Assembly (NCBI RefSeq): GCF_020510425.1
Contig: NZ_JAHBAH010000001.1
Location: 2,461,001 to 2,525,000, forward strand
DNA from: Quatrionicoccus australiensis
GTDB lineage: Bacteria > Pseudomonadota > Gammaproteobacteria > Burkholderiales > Rhodocyclaceae
Length of the DNA stretch: 64,000 nucleotides
Direction: 5' to 3'
Part shown: positions 52,527 through 61,930 of the stretch, piece by piece
Numbering within the stretch: position 1 is the first letter of the stretch
How the letters are laid out: each line of letters opens with the position of its first letter
Notes under the pieces: generated by a model
Database searches by the model: none
Seen by the model: the letters and a program-made list of their open reading frames with translations, nothing else
Told to the model about the DNA's origin: nothing
Made by a program: the position numbers and the translations under genes

Positions 52527-53951
52527 ATGAGCCAAACAAACATGAAACCGGTCTGGATTGTTGACGACGATCGTTCCATTCGCTGGGTCCTGGAAAAAAC
52601 CCTGTCCCGCGAGGGCATTCCGTTCAAGAGTTACGCCTCGGCCAGCGAGGCGATTTCGCAGCTGGAGCAGGGCATCGAGCCGCCGCAGGTGCTGATGTCC
52701 GACATCCGCATGCCCGGCCAGTCCGGGCTGGAACTGCTGCAGGAAGTGAAAACCCGTTTTCCGTCGGTGCCGGTCATCATCATGACCGCCTATTCCGATC
52801 TGGAAAGTGCGGTCGCAGCCTTCCAGGGCGGCGCCTTCGAATACCTGCCGAAACCCTTTGACGTTGATCAGGCGGTCGAGCTGATCCGGCGCGCCATCGA
52901 CGAATCAATGCACCAAAGCGGTGCGGCTGAGGAAGAAGGCCTGGTGCCGGAAATTCTCGGTCAGGCACCGGCCATGCAGGAAGTCTTCCGCGCGATCGGT
53001 CGTCTCGCCCTGTCGCACGCGACCGTGCTGATCACCGGCGAATCCGGTTCCGGCAAGGAACTGGTGGCGCGTGCCCTGCACCGGCACAGCCCGCGTGCCG
53101 ACAAGCCTTTCATCGCGATCAACACCGCGGCGATTCCCAAGGACCTGCTCGAGTCCGAACTGTTCGGCCACGAGCGTGGCGCCTTCACCGGCGCCCAGGC
53201 ACAACGGCGCGGCCGTTTCGAGCAGGCCGAAGCGGGTACGCTGTTCCTCGACGAAATCGGCGACATGCCGTCCGAGCTGCAGACCCGTCTGCTGCGCGTC
53301 CTGTCCGACGGGCATTTCTATCGCGTCGGCGGCCATTCGCCGATCAAGGCCAATGTCCGGGTCATCGCCGCGACCCACCAGAATCTCGAAACGCGGGTCA
53401 AGGACGGCCTGTTCCGCGAAGACTTGTTCCATCGCCTGAACGTCATCCGCATTCGTCTGCCGTCGCTGCGCGAACGCCGCGAGGACATTCCGCTGCTCAC
53501 CCGCCACTTCCTGCAGAAGAGTGCGCGCGAGCTCGGCGTTGAAACCAAGCGCCTGTCGGATACGGCGATCAAGTATCTGAGCGGTCTGGACTTCCAGGGT
53601 AACGTGCGGCAGCTGGAAAATCTCTGCCACTGGCTGACCGTGATGGCGCCCGGTCAACAGGTTGAAATCGGCGATTTGCCCGGCGAATTGCGCGATGCCG
53701 TGCCGACCATGCTGGCAACCGATTGGGAAAGTGCCCTCGAAGGCGAGGTCGACCGCCTGCTGGCGCGTGGTCTCGGCGATGTGCACGGTGTGCTGACCCA
53801 GACCTTCGAGCGCATCCTGATCGCGCGGGCGCTGGCGCATACTGGCGGCCGCCGGATCGAGGCGGCGCAGGCGCTTGGCATCGGTCGCAACACGATCACC
53901 CGCAAGATTGCCGAACTCGGCATCGACGGCAGCAAGGACGTCGCCGAGTAA
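52527..53951 (+). CDS. glnG: Nitrogen regulation sigma-54 activator NtrC
   Basis: 474 residues. Receiver domain (WIVDDDRSIRW, Asp in VLMSDIRMPG, Lys in YLPKPF), AAA+ domain with Walker A GESGSGKE, sigma-54 contact loop GAFTGA and Walker B LFLDEIGD, and a Fis-type helix-turn-helix at the end (AAQALGIGRNTITRKIAELGI). It should activate the sigma-54 promoter of glnA through the two NtrC boxes found at 44814-44862. Confidence 0.96.
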   Translation: MSQTNMKPVWIVDDDRSIRWVLEKTLSREGIPFKSYASASEAISQLEQGIEPPQVLMSDIRMPGQSGLELLQEVKTRFPSVPVIIMTAYSDLESAVAAFQGGAFEYLPKPFDVDQAVELIRRAIDESMHQSGAAEEEGLVPEILGQAPAMQEVFRAIGRLALSHATVLITGESGSGKELVARALHRHSPRADKPFIAINTAAIPKDLLESELFGHERGAFTGAQAQRRGRFEQAEAGTLFLDEIGDMPSELQTRLLRVLSDGHFYRVGGHSPIKANVRVIAATHQNLETRVKDGLFREDLFHRLNVIRIRLPSLRERREDIPLLTRHFLQKSARELGVETKRLSDTAIKYLSGLDFQGNVRQLENLCHWLTVMAPGQQVEIGDLPGELRDAVPTMLATDWESALEGEVDRLLARGLGDVHGVLTQTFERILIARALAHTGGRRIEAAQALGIGRNTITRKIAELGIDGSKDVAE

Positions 53952-53996
53952 AGCGGGTTTTTTCGGCATGCGGCGAACTGGCATACAATTCGCCGC

Positions 53997-54788
53997 ATGC
54001 CCCTGATCGATCCCGTTCTGCTCAAATCTCGGCTTGGCTTGCTGGCCGGGCGTTTTGATGTCGATGCATTTGAAGAGTGTGATTCCACCAGCAGCGAGCT
54101 GATGCGCCGGGCCGATCTTGGCGCGCCGGCCGGTACGGTGATCGTCGCCGACCGGCAATCCGCCGGGCGGGGACGGCGCGGCCGGCAATGGCTGTCGGCG
54201 CCCGAAGCCAGCCTGACCTTTTCCCTGCTCTGGCGCTTTTCCGGTTCGCCGGCGCGGCTTGCCGGCTTGTCGCTGGCGGTTGGCGTTGCGCTGGCGCGCG
54301 CCCTTGAAGGTCTCGGTGCGCAAGGCATCTGCCTGAAGTGGCCGAATGACGTCCTGCTTCGCCAGGGCGACGACTATGCCAAGCTGGCCGGCATTCTTGT
54401 CGAACTGGCCAGTGACCGGCGCGGCATCCAGGCTGTGATCGGCATCGGCATCAATCTTTCTGCGCCGACGGTTGAGTTGCCGCAGCCGGTGGCCGGGCTG
54501 GATCAGGCGATGGCCGCCTTGCCCGAACGGCATCTGGTTCTCGCTGCCGTCCTTTCTGCGCTGGCCGGCGTGCTGGATGCCTTTGCGGTCGACGGCTTCG
54601 CCAGCAGCAAAAACGAATGGCAGCAGCGCCATGCCTGGCAGGATGCGGCGGTTCAGTTGCTTGATGACGGCAGCGCGCCGCTTCTTGGACGGTGCGCCGG
54701 TGTCGATGCTGACGGCGCCTTGCTGCTGGAGACGGCGAGCGGCATGCAACGCATCTTTTCCGGTGATGTCAGCCTGCGCCGCGCATGA
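53997..54788 (+). CDS. birA: Biotin-[acetyl-CoA carboxylase] ligase
   Basis: 263 residues. It activates biotin with ATP and attaches it to the carboxyl carrier protein. The catalytic loop is SAGRGRRGRQW, with VIVADRQ before it and LKWPNDVLL and GIGINL after. The N-terminal DNA-binding domain of bifunctional BirA is missing, so it does not act as a repressor (group I type). The stop overlaps the coaX start (ATGATC). Confidence 0.93.
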   Translation: MPLIDPVLLKSRLGLLAGRFDVDAFEECDSTSSELMRRADLGAPAGTVIVADRQSAGRGRRGRQWLSAPEASLTFSLLWRFSGSPARLAGLSLAVGVALARALEGLGAQGICLKWPNDVLLRQGDDYAKLAGILVELASDRRGIQAVIGIGINLSAPTVELPQPVAGLDQAMAALPERHLVLAAVLSALAGVLDAFAVDGFASSKNEWQQRHAWQDAAVQLLDDGSAPLLGRCAGVDADGALLLETASGMQRIFSGDVSLRRA

Positions 54789-55501
54789 TCATCTGCATCG
54801 ACAGCGGCAATAGCCGCATCAAATGGGGCGCGCACGACGGGCATGCGTGGTGCGACCAGGGCGTCGTGACGCATGCCGGGATCGGGGAGCTTGGCGAGCT
54901 TTGTCGGCGCTGGCCGCAGCCGGCGCGCGTCATGCTGGCGAATGTGGCCGGTCCGGTGGTCGGCGAGAGCTTGCGCCAAGTCCTGGCGCCATGGTCGGAC
55001 GTACTGCGTGAGGCAAAGGCAGGGGCAAATCAGGCCGGAATTACAAATCTTTATATAAATCCGGCCCAGCTCGGTGTCGACCGCTGGTGCGCCCTGGTCG
55101 GTGCGCGTCAGCTCGGTTCGACACCGCGTCTCGTGGTCATGGCGGGGACTGCAACCACCATCGACAGCCTGGATGCCGACGGCAATTTTCTCGGCGGCCT
55201 GATCCTGCCCGGCCTGGAAACCATGCGCCGGGCGCTGTTTCAGGGCACGGCCGCGCTGCCTTTTGCCGATGGCGTGCATGTGGCATATCCGCGTGCCACC
55301 GCCGATGCCATTGTCACGGGTTGTGTCGAAGCGCAGGTCGGTGCCATCGAGCGCGCTTTTGCCCGTCTGGCGGGGCGTGATGCCTGCTGCATTCTGTCCG
55401 GTGGACATGCCGAAGTGCTAAGTGGCTTCCTTGTTATTCCCCATTTGCTGGCGCACAATCTTCCACTGGAGGGGCTGCTCCGCCTGGCCCCGGAATCCTA
55501 G
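54785..55501 (+). CDS. coaX: Type III pantothenate kinase
   Basis: 238 residues. CoaX phosphorylates pantothenate in the first step of coenzyme A synthesis. The ASKHA-fold phosphate loop is ICIDSGNSRIKWG at the start; GVDRWCALVGA and MAGTATTIDSLDADGNFLGG are the family landmarks. birA-coaX is a common pair in betaproteobacteria. It overlaps birA by 4 bp. Confidence 0.95.
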   Translation: MIICIDSGNSRIKWGAHDGHAWCDQGVVTHAGIGELGELCRRWPQPARVMLANVAGPVVGESLRQVLAPWSDVLREAKAGANQAGITNLYINPAQLGVDRWCALVGARQLGSTPRLVVMAGTATTIDSLDADGNFLGGLILPGLETMRRALFQGTAALPFADGVHVAYPRATADAIVTGCVEAQVGAIERAFARLAGRDACCILSGGHAEVLSGFLVIPHLLAHNLPLEGLLRLAPES

Positions 55502-55524
55502 CCCCAGTATCGAAAGAAGCACCC

Positions 55525-56838
55525 ATGGAGATTGTTGCGGTAGCCGACCTGAAGATCGGCATGTTCGTTGCCGAACCGGATTGCGCGTGGACCGAGTTTT
55601 CGTTTGCCTTGCAGGGGTTCGTGATCTCCAGCCTGGAGCAGGTCGAGCAGTTTCAGCAAAAATGCCGTTTTGTCTACGTCGACCGTAGCCGCTCATTGAA
55701 CGAATTCCATCTGGTCAAGGATTACGGGCGTGATTACGCCTTGCGTCCACCGGCTGCCAGTGGCGGTGTCGCCGAGCCCGGGCAGCCGGTCCGGCGCCGG
55801 CCGCCGCTGTTCGAGATGCAGGCCGACAGCGACAAGCGGCAGCAGCGGCGGCGGCGTTTCCTGACTTTTCTGCAGCGCCAGAATGACTCCGAGCACTCGA
55901 TTGCGCTGGCCCGCGAGCTTTCTTACATGGAGCCGCGCTTCGACGATCTGCAGAACGCGTTGCAGCGCAGCTTCCAGTCCGTCAGCCTGGAAAGGTCGAT
56001 GGATCTGGGTTCAGTGCGCGAAGGGGTGCGCGACATGTCGGGCAGCCTGCGCCGCAACCCGGATGCGCTGATGTGGTTGCTGCGTCTGAAGCGCATGGAT
56101 CAGTACAGTTTTGACCACGCCATGGATGTTTCGGTGTACTTGCTGATGCTCGGTGCGCACATCGGCTGGCGGGGACTGCCGCTGCTTGAACTCGGCATTG
56201 CCGGCATGCTGCAGGATATCGGCAAGACCCAGGTGCCGGTCGAGATTCTCGCCAAGACCGGGCCGCTGACGCCGGAAGAAAAGGAATTGGTCCATTCGCA
56301 TGTGGCCAGTTCGCTGGAGCTGCTGTGCAGCCAGGGCAACATTCCCGAAAATGTGCTGCTGACGATCGCCCGTCACCACGAGCGCTGGGACGGCAGCGGC
56401 TACCCGCGCCAGCTCAAGCTCGACGAGCTTGGTCTGGCAGCCGAAATGGCCGGCCTGGTCGATTCGTTCTGTGCCATGCTGAAAAACAAGCCTTATCGCA
56501 GTGCACTCGGTCACCAGGAGGCGCTTGAGGAACTCTACAAACAGCGCGACCACCAGTTCAGTCCCGGTCTGATGGAGCAGTTCGTGCAATGCGTCGGTCT
56601 TTATCCAATTGGTACCTTGCTCGAACTGAGTAGTGGCGAGGTCGGTATCGTCATCCAGCAAAACCGGGTGCGGCGCTCGCGACCGCGCGTGCTGATCATG
56701 CTCGATGCCGACAAGCAGGAGGTGCGCGGCTATCGGGTCATCGACCTCAATGAGCCTGCCCACCAGGCTTGCAGGGTTGCCCGGGCGCTGCCGCATGATG
56801 CGTATGGACTGGCCTCACATGACTATAATCTCGGTTGA
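55525..56838 (+). CDS. HD-GYP phosphodiesterase-like protein with altered HD motif
   Basis: 437 residues. The N-terminal part (1 to about 130) is a DUF3391 domain (VADLKIGMFVAEPDCAW...). The HD-GYP domain follows: first His in FDHAMDVSVY, then GMLQDIGKTQVP, where the usual HD reads QD, then HSHV, RHHERWDGSGYP (HHE and GYP motifs intact) and the C-terminal part. HD-GYP enzymes hydrolyse c-di-GMP at a two- or three-metal centre. Loss of the metal-binding His suggests reduced or altered activity. The 3' end overlaps the EAL gene by 20 bp. Confidence 0.9.
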   Translation: MEIVAVADLKIGMFVAEPDCAWTEFSFALQGFVISSLEQVEQFQQKCRFVYVDRSRSLNEFHLVKDYGRDYALRPPAASGGVAEPGQPVRRRPPLFEMQADSDKRQQRRRRFLTFLQRQNDSEHSIALARELSYMEPRFDDLQNALQRSFQSVSLERSMDLGSVREGVRDMSGSLRRNPDALMWLLRLKRMDQYSFDHAMDVSVYLLMLGAHIGWRGLPLLELGIAGMLQDIGKTQVPVEILAKTGPLTPEEKELVHSHVASSLELLCSQGNIPENVLLTIARHHERWDGSGYPRQLKLDELGLAAEMAGLVDSFCAMLKNKPYRSALGHQEALEELYKQRDHQFSPGLMEQFVQCVGLYPIGTLLELSSGEVGIVIQQNRVRRSRPRVLIMLDADKQEVRGYRVIDLNEPAHQACRVARALPHDAYGLASHDYNLG

Positions 56839-58507
56839 CCCCGGTCCCGGACTTGCAGCAGCGCAATTCGGGCTGAGCGACGAGGCGCTCGCCTCGTTTT
56901 CGGCGATCGCGCCGCTCTGGCAGTCAGCTGTCCACCAGGCACTTGCCGAGGAGGCCGATGACCCCGTACTCGCCGAGTTCGCCGCAATTTCTGCCCGCAT
57001 GGCGAGCGCGCTGGGCGATCCGCAATGGCAGCAGGACTGGCTGTCGGCCTGGCACAAGCTGCATGGCTGCGGATTTTCGCTGACGGACACGCTGAGTTTC
57101 TTCTTCCGTGTCGTCGAGTTTTGCGAACATGCGCTGTTCGGCGAGACCGCATCGGTCAACCGTCTCTACCTCGATCTTTTCTCCATCCTGCGGCGCAGTG
57201 TTTTTGCTGCGGTCATTGCCGCTGTCGAACTTGGTGAAGAGCTTGGCCTGGCCCGGGCCGGCGTGCCCGGCGAACTGGCTGCCCTGCACGCACTGCGGGA
57301 ATTGGCCGGGAGTGCCGAACCGGTCGCCGTGCTCTCCCTCGTCCTGACCAACCGCAATCGCTTCGGACAACTGGCTGCCAGTGATCTGCAAAGTCTGCCC
57401 GGTATCGTGGCAGAGCGTTTGCGTTTGTTGTTGCGGCCGGTAGACCGGATTTTTTCGGGACGCGAGGATGAGTGGCTGTTGTTGTTGCCCGGTGTCCAGT
57501 CGATGGCAGTGCCGACGCTGGTGGCCGCCCATATCGGGCAGGCCTTTGCCGAGCCGCTGGGCATGCTGAGCGGGCGCAGCATGCCCCTCGAAGCCAGTAT
57601 TGGTGCGGCCATGCTGCCCGAGCACGCTGCCGATGCGGAATCCATTCTGCAGGCGGCTCGCCTGGCGCGTGGGGAGTTGCAGTCGACGCGTGAGTCCTTT
57701 GGCTGGTTCCAGCCTGAAATGCGTCGGGATTGGCAGCATCGTTGCGAAATGGCGGAAGAACTGCGCCAGGCCTTGCATCACGAGACGCTGATGATATTCA
57801 TGCAGCCGCAAGTGGACGCACCTTCCGGGGAATGTACCGGGGCGGAGTTGTTGTTGCGCTGGCAGCGGGCGAATGGCGAATGGGTGCCGCCGCCGCAGAT
57901 CATCGAGATGATCGAGGAAAACGGCTGGCGCCACCTGTTTACCGATTGGCTGATCCGCAATGCCCTGCATGTGGCAAGCGAACTGTCGGCGAAGGGGATC
58001 GATATCCCGCTGTCGATCAACCTGACGGCCGACGATCTGCTCGATACCGATTTGCCGGAAATGTTCGCGCAGCGCCTGGCAACCTGGCAGGTGCCGGGCA
58101 AGCGCTTCACCATCGAGCTGACCGAGTCGGCGATGCTCGGCGATCCGGAGCGTTGCCTCGAGGTCATGCGTCGTCTGCGGGCCCTGGGCATCCGCCTGGC
58201 ACTCGACGATTTCGGTACCGGCTATTCGTCACTCAGTTATCTGGTCAATCTGCCGCTCAACGAAATCAAGATCGACCGCTCGTTTGTTGTCGCGATGACG
58301 ACTTCGGAGGAGCATCTGCGGATCGTCCGGACGATCATCGATCTGGCCTGGGATCTGGACATGATGCCGCTCGCCGAGGGGGTCGAGGATCACGTCCAGG
58401 CGGCACAGTTGCGCCAGCTTGGCTGTAACCGCATGCAGGGCTATCTGTATGCGAAGCCGATGCCTCTGGATGCTTTCGTCGCCTGGCATCAGGCACGTCC
58501 GGCTTGA
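56819..58507 (+). CDS. EAL-domain phosphodiesterase with degenerate GGDEF and novel N-terminal domain
   Basis: 562 residues from ATG 56819. Residues 1-150 form an unassigned helical domain of roughly globin size. A degenerate GGDEF domain (about 175-310) lacks the GGDEF motif (GREDEWLLLLPG). The EAL domain starts FMQPQVDAPSGECTGAELLLRW, with EAL as ELL, but retains the metal and catalytic residues in NLTADDLLD, ELTESAM, LDDFGTGYSS, KIDRSFV and EGVED, so it may hydrolyse c-di-GMP. It overlaps the HD-GYP gene, giving a two-gene c-di-GMP degradation unit. Confidence 0.88.
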   Translation: MTIISVDPGPGLAAAQFGLSDEALASFSAIAPLWQSAVHQALAEEADDPVLAEFAAISARMASALGDPQWQQDWLSAWHKLHGCGFSLTDTLSFFFRVVEFCEHALFGETASVNRLYLDLFSILRRSVFAAVIAAVELGEELGLARAGVPGELAALHALRELAGSAEPVAVLSLVLTNRNRFGQLAASDLQSLPGIVAERLRLLLRPVDRIFSGREDEWLLLLPGVQSMAVPTLVAAHIGQAFAEPLGMLSGRSMPLEASIGAAMLPEHAADAESILQAARLARGELQSTRESFGWFQPEMRRDWQHRCEMAEELRQALHHETLMIFMQPQVDAPSGECTGAELLLRWQRANGEWVPPPQIIEMIEENGWRHLFTDWLIRNALHVASELSAKGIDIPLSINLTADDLLDTDLPEMFAQRLATWQVPGKRFTIELTESAMLGDPERCLEVMRRLRALGIRLALDDFGTGYSSLSYLVNLPLNEIKIDRSFVVAMTTSEEHLRIVRTIIDLAWDLDMMPLAEGVEDHVQAAQLRQLGCNRMQGYLYAKPMPLDAFVAWHQARPA

Positions 58508-58564
58508 GTTGCGGCGGGCTTGCGGCGACAATACTTCGCTGTCATTCTGCTTCAGGGGAATTCA

Positions 58565-58966
58565 ATGTTTGATCCGGTCATCAGCGGTTTGCCAGCCTTC
58601 GCCAGTTTCTTTGCGACGGGCATCGTTCTCCTGGGCGTGTTTTTTGCGCTTTATGTACTGATCACGCCTTATAACGAGCTACAACTGATCCGTGCCGGCA
58701 ACGAAGCCGCCGCCGTCAGCCTGGGTGGTGCGGTGATCGGCTTCGCACTGCCGCTCGCCGTGTCGGTCGCGGTCAGCCACAACCTGTACGCGATGATCGG
58801 CTGGGGTGTCATCGCCGGCATCGTGCAACTGCTCGTTTTCGTCGTCGCCCGCATTGTGTTGCCGCGCATCAATGAAAGCATTCCCCAGGGGCGCATGGCC
58901 TCGGGCATTTTCCTCGCATTACTCTCGATCGCGGTCGGCATTCTCAACGCCGGCTGCATCGCCTGA
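58565..58966 (+). CDS. DUF350 (YjfL-family) membrane protein
   Basis: 133 residues from ATG 58565 (CAGGGG upstream). Four membrane helices (FASFFATGIVLLGVFFALYVLI; AAVSLGGAVIGFALPLAVSVAVS; YAMIGWGVIAGIVQLLVFVVARIVL; MASGIFLALLSIAVGILNAGC) with TPYNELQLIRAGNEAAAVSLGGA, the DUF350 pattern. It is the first gene of a cluster with SPFH and DUF4178 proteins, an association seen widely in bacteria and linked to membrane stress or polyamine-related loci. The exact role is unknown. Confidence 0.88.
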   Translation: MFDPVISGLPAFASFFATGIVLLGVFFALYVLITPYNELQLIRAGNEAAAVSLGGAVIGFALPLAVSVAVSHNLYAMIGWGVIAGIVQLLVFVVARIVLPRINESIPQGRMASGIFLALLSIAVGILNAGCIA

Positions 58967-58983
58967 CCCTTTAGGAGGTAGTG

Positions 58984-59985
58984 ATGGCACTGATGGACTT
59001 CATCAAGAAGCAGTTTATCGACATCCTGCAGTGGACCGAGGATGCCGACGGTACGCTGGCCTGGCGTTTCCCGATGGCGGAAATGGAAATCCAGAACGGC
59101 GCCAGCCTGACCGTGCGCGACTCGCAACTCGCGCTCTTCGTCAACGAAGGCACGGTTGCCGACGTCTTTGCGCCCGGCATGTACAAGCTGACGACGCAGA
59201 CGCTGCCCGTCCTGACCTATCTCAAGAACTGGGACAAGCTGTTCGAATCCCCGTTCAAGTCCGATCTGTACTTCTTCTCGACGCGGCAGCAGCTCGATCA
59301 GAAGTGGGGCACGCCGAACCCGATCACCATCCGCGACAAGGAATTCGGCATTGTCCGCATGCGTGCCTTCGGCATCTATTCCTGGCACCTGGTGGACGCC
59401 AAGACCTTCTACCAGAAGATTTCCGGTACCCGTGACAGCTACGGCCGCGACGAGCTTGAAGGCCAGTTGCGCAACACGCTGGTCGCCGGCCTGACCGATC
59501 TCTTTGCCGAGTCCGGCGTTGCCTTCATCGACATGGCCGCCAACCAGGACGAGTTCGGCAAGGCGATGTTCGCCAAGGCGCAGCCGATGTTTGCCGAGTA
59601 CGGCCTGGCGCTCGACTCGCTGGTCGTGCAGAACGTCTCGTTGCCGGAAGAACTGCAGAAGATCCTCGACCAGAAGATCGGCATGAACATGATCGGCGAC
59701 ATGCAGCGCTACACGCAGTACCAGGTCGCCAACAGCATTCCCGATGCGGCGAAAAACGAGGGCGGCCTGGCGGCAATGGGCGTCGGTCTCGGTGCCGGCG
59801 TCGGTTTCGGCCAGGTGGTCGGGCAGGCGATGGGTGCCGCGCTGCAGCCGACGGCGGTGGCGAGCGTGTCGGCCGACGAGGTCGTGGCGACCCTGGAAAA
59901 ACTGCACGGACTGGTCGAAAAAGGCATCCTCAGCCAGGCCGAGTTCGAGGCCAAGAAAGCGGAATTGCTCAAAAAACTGAGTTGA
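58984..59985 (+). CDS. SPFH/Band-7 domain protein, YdjI/virion-core-like, with SHOCT tail
   Basis: 333 residues from ATG 58984 (strong AGGAGG 4 bases upstream; GTG 58981 is possible). An SPFH domain (about 20-230) shows LALFVNEGTVADVFAPGMYKLTTQTLPVLTYLKNW and LFAESGVAFIDMAANQDEFG. The C-terminus has a Gly-rich stretch and a SHOCT-like helix (ATLEKLHGLVEKGILSQAEFEAKKAELLKKL). SPFH proteins form large oligomers on membranes. It has no membrane helix of its own, so it probably assembles on the DUF350 partner. Confidence 0.87.
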   Translation: MALMDFIKKQFIDILQWTEDADGTLAWRFPMAEMEIQNGASLTVRDSQLALFVNEGTVADVFAPGMYKLTTQTLPVLTYLKNWDKLFESPFKSDLYFFSTRQQLDQKWGTPNPITIRDKEFGIVRMRAFGIYSWHLVDAKTFYQKISGTRDSYGRDELEGQLRNTLVAGLTDLFAESGVAFIDMAANQDEFGKAMFAKAQPMFAEYGLALDSLVVQNVSLPEELQKILDQKIGMNMIGDMQRYTQYQVANSIPDAAKNEGGLAAMGVGLGAGVGFGQVVGQAMGAALQPTAVASVSADEVVATLEKLHGLVEKGILSQAEFEAKKAELLKKLS

Positions 59986-59995
59986 CCGCTGCCTA

Positions 59996-61930
59996 GTGGC
60001 CATTACTGCATCCTGCCCTTCCTGCGGCGCGCCGGTTGTCTTTCAGTCGGCGTCGTCGGTCTTCGCGGTCTGCGCTTATTGCAGCAGCACGCTGGTCCGG
60101 CACGACCAGAATCTGGAAGACATCGGCAAGATGGCGGCGTTGGTCGAAGACCGCTCGCCGCTGCAACTGGGCACGGAAGGCAGCTACAAGGGCGTGCACT
60201 TTGCCCTGATCGGGCGCGTCCAGATCAAGTACGAGCAGGGCATCTGGAACGAATGGCATCTGCTCTTCGACGACATGCGCACCGGCTGGCTGTCGGAGGC
60301 TGGCGGCGAGTACGTGCTCACTTTTGCGCAGTTTGTGCCGGATGCGCTGCCGCCGTTGGATGCCCTGAAAATCGGTCAGCGCTTCGTGCTCGCCAGCCAG
60401 ACCTGGACGGTCAGCAATATCGCCCAGGCCGAGTGCATCGCCGGCCAGGGCGAGCTGCCGTTCAAGGTCGGCGCCGGTTATCCGGTCGCAGCGGTCGACC
60501 TCAGAAACGGGGCCAATTTCGCCACCCTTGATTACTCCGAAACGCCGCCCCTGATGTTCATCGGCGAGGCCGTCGAATTCGCTGCGCTGCGCCTGAGCAA
60601 CCTGCGCCAGGGCATGGGGTCGCCCGAAAAGACGGTTGCCGCGCAGGTTTTTCGCTGCCCGAGTTGCGGCTCGCCGATGACGGCGCGTTCGCCGGAAATT
60701 CTCGCAGTCGGCTGCGTCGCCTGTGGCGCGGTGGTCGATACGGCCGACCGCAATTACCAGGTCCTGTCGAAGGCGCTGGGCAGTCGCGACGAAAAGTACG
60801 TGCCGCGCCTGGCGCTCGGCAGCCAGGGCAAGCTGGACGGTCGACCAGTCGAAGTGATCGGTTTTCTCGTCAAGCAGTGCGTCAGCGCAGGCATTTTCTA
60901 CGACTGGCGCGAATACCTGCTGGCCGGGGAAAATGGCACTTATCGCTGGTTGACCGAGTACAACGGCCACTGGAATGTTGCCGACGTGCTGTCCAGCCCG
61001 CCGACCGGCAGCGGCGCCATGGAACTCACCGATGTGCGCTGGAACGGTCAGAGCTTCCGGCATTTCACGACGACGCCGAGCGCCGAGGTGATCCAGGTCG
61101 CCGGCGAGTTCACCTGGCGGGTGCGGCGCGGCGAGTGCAACCGGGTGGTCGATTACGTCGCGCCACCGCTGCTGCTGTCGCGTGAAAGCACCGACAGCGA
61201 TCTCAACTGGTCGCAGGGCGTCTATGTCGAACCGGCCGAGATCGCTGCAGCCTTTGCCCTGAAGAATGCCTTGCCCGAACCGATCGGCATCTTCGCCAAT
61301 CAGCCCAATCCCTGGGAAGAAACGCATCGTCGCGTCTGCCGGCTGTTCTGGCGCCTGGCCGTGCTTGCCGTTGTGGCGCAGGCCTTGTTCATGCTGCTCG
61401 CTGGCGGCGGCAAGCTGCTGCTGCGCCAGGACTTCGACTTTGGCGCACCTGCGGTCGACGAGCTGCAAAGCCGCGAATTCGTGATCGATGCGCGGGTGCG
61501 CCGGCTCAAGGTGCGCAACACGACCAGCCTCGACAACAATTGGATTGGCCTCAACCTGACCCTGGTCGACAAGAACAGCGGCAACGCCTGGCCGGCCAGC
61601 CGCGAGCTTGCCTATTACTACGGCAACGACGGCGGCGAAAGCTGGTCGGAAGGCAATCGCCAGGACGAAGTGGTCTTCCCCGACATTCCGCCCGGTACCT
61701 ATTACCTGACGGTCGACCCCGATCTGGCACCGGAAAAGCCGGTGCCGGTGCATGACCGGATGGAAGTCATGAGCGTCGGCGCCGGCTGGTCGAATTTCGT
61801 GCTGTTGCTGATCTTCCTCGCCATCTTCCCGATCTTCACGCGCCTGCGCCACGCCGCCTTCGAAGTGCGGCGCTGGGCCGAGAGCGACCACGCGCCGGTA
61901 GCGGCCGATGATTCCGGAGACGACGACTGA
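59996..61930 (+). CDS. DUF4178-domain zinc-ribbon membrane protein
   Basis: 644 residues from GTG 59996. Two zinc ribbons (CPSCG...CAYC at 7-30; CPSCGSPM...CVACG around 220-245) each precede a DUF4178-like beta domain (WNEWHLLFDDMRTGWLSEAGGEYVLTF; YDWREYLLAGENGTYRWLTEYNGHW). A membrane helix (LAVLAVVAQALFMLL) near 460, a beta-rich extracytoplasmic region and a final helix (NFVLLLIFLAIFPIF) follow. The tandem layout suggests a duplicated module. It begins 10 bp after the SPFH stop and is coupled to the small gene downstream by TGATG. Confidence 0.85.
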   Translation: MAITASCPSCGAPVVFQSASSVFAVCAYCSSTLVRHDQNLEDIGKMAALVEDRSPLQLGTEGSYKGVHFALIGRVQIKYEQGIWNEWHLLFDDMRTGWLSEAGGEYVLTFAQFVPDALPPLDALKIGQRFVLASQTWTVSNIAQAECIAGQGELPFKVGAGYPVAAVDLRNGANFATLDYSETPPLMFIGEAVEFAALRLSNLRQGMGSPEKTVAAQVFRCPSCGSPMTARSPEILAVGCVACGAVVDTADRNYQVLSKALGSRDEKYVPRLALGSQGKLDGRPVEVIGFLVKQCVSAGIFYDWREYLLAGENGTYRWLTEYNGHWNVADVLSSPPTGSGAMELTDVRWNGQSFRHFTTTPSAEVIQVAGEFTWRVRRGECNRVVDYVAPPLLLSRESTDSDLNWSQGVYVEPAEIAAAFALKNALPEPIGIFANQPNPWEETHRRVCRLFWRLAVLAVVAQALFMLLAGGGKLLLRQDFDFGAPAVDELQSREFVIDARVRRLKVRNTTSLDNNWIGLNLTLVDKNSGNAWPASRELAYYYGNDGGESWSEGNRQDEVVFPDIPPGTYYLTVDPDLAPEKPVPVHDRMEVMSVGAGWSNFVLLLIFLAIFPIFTRLRHAAFEVRRWAESDHAPVAADDSGDDD

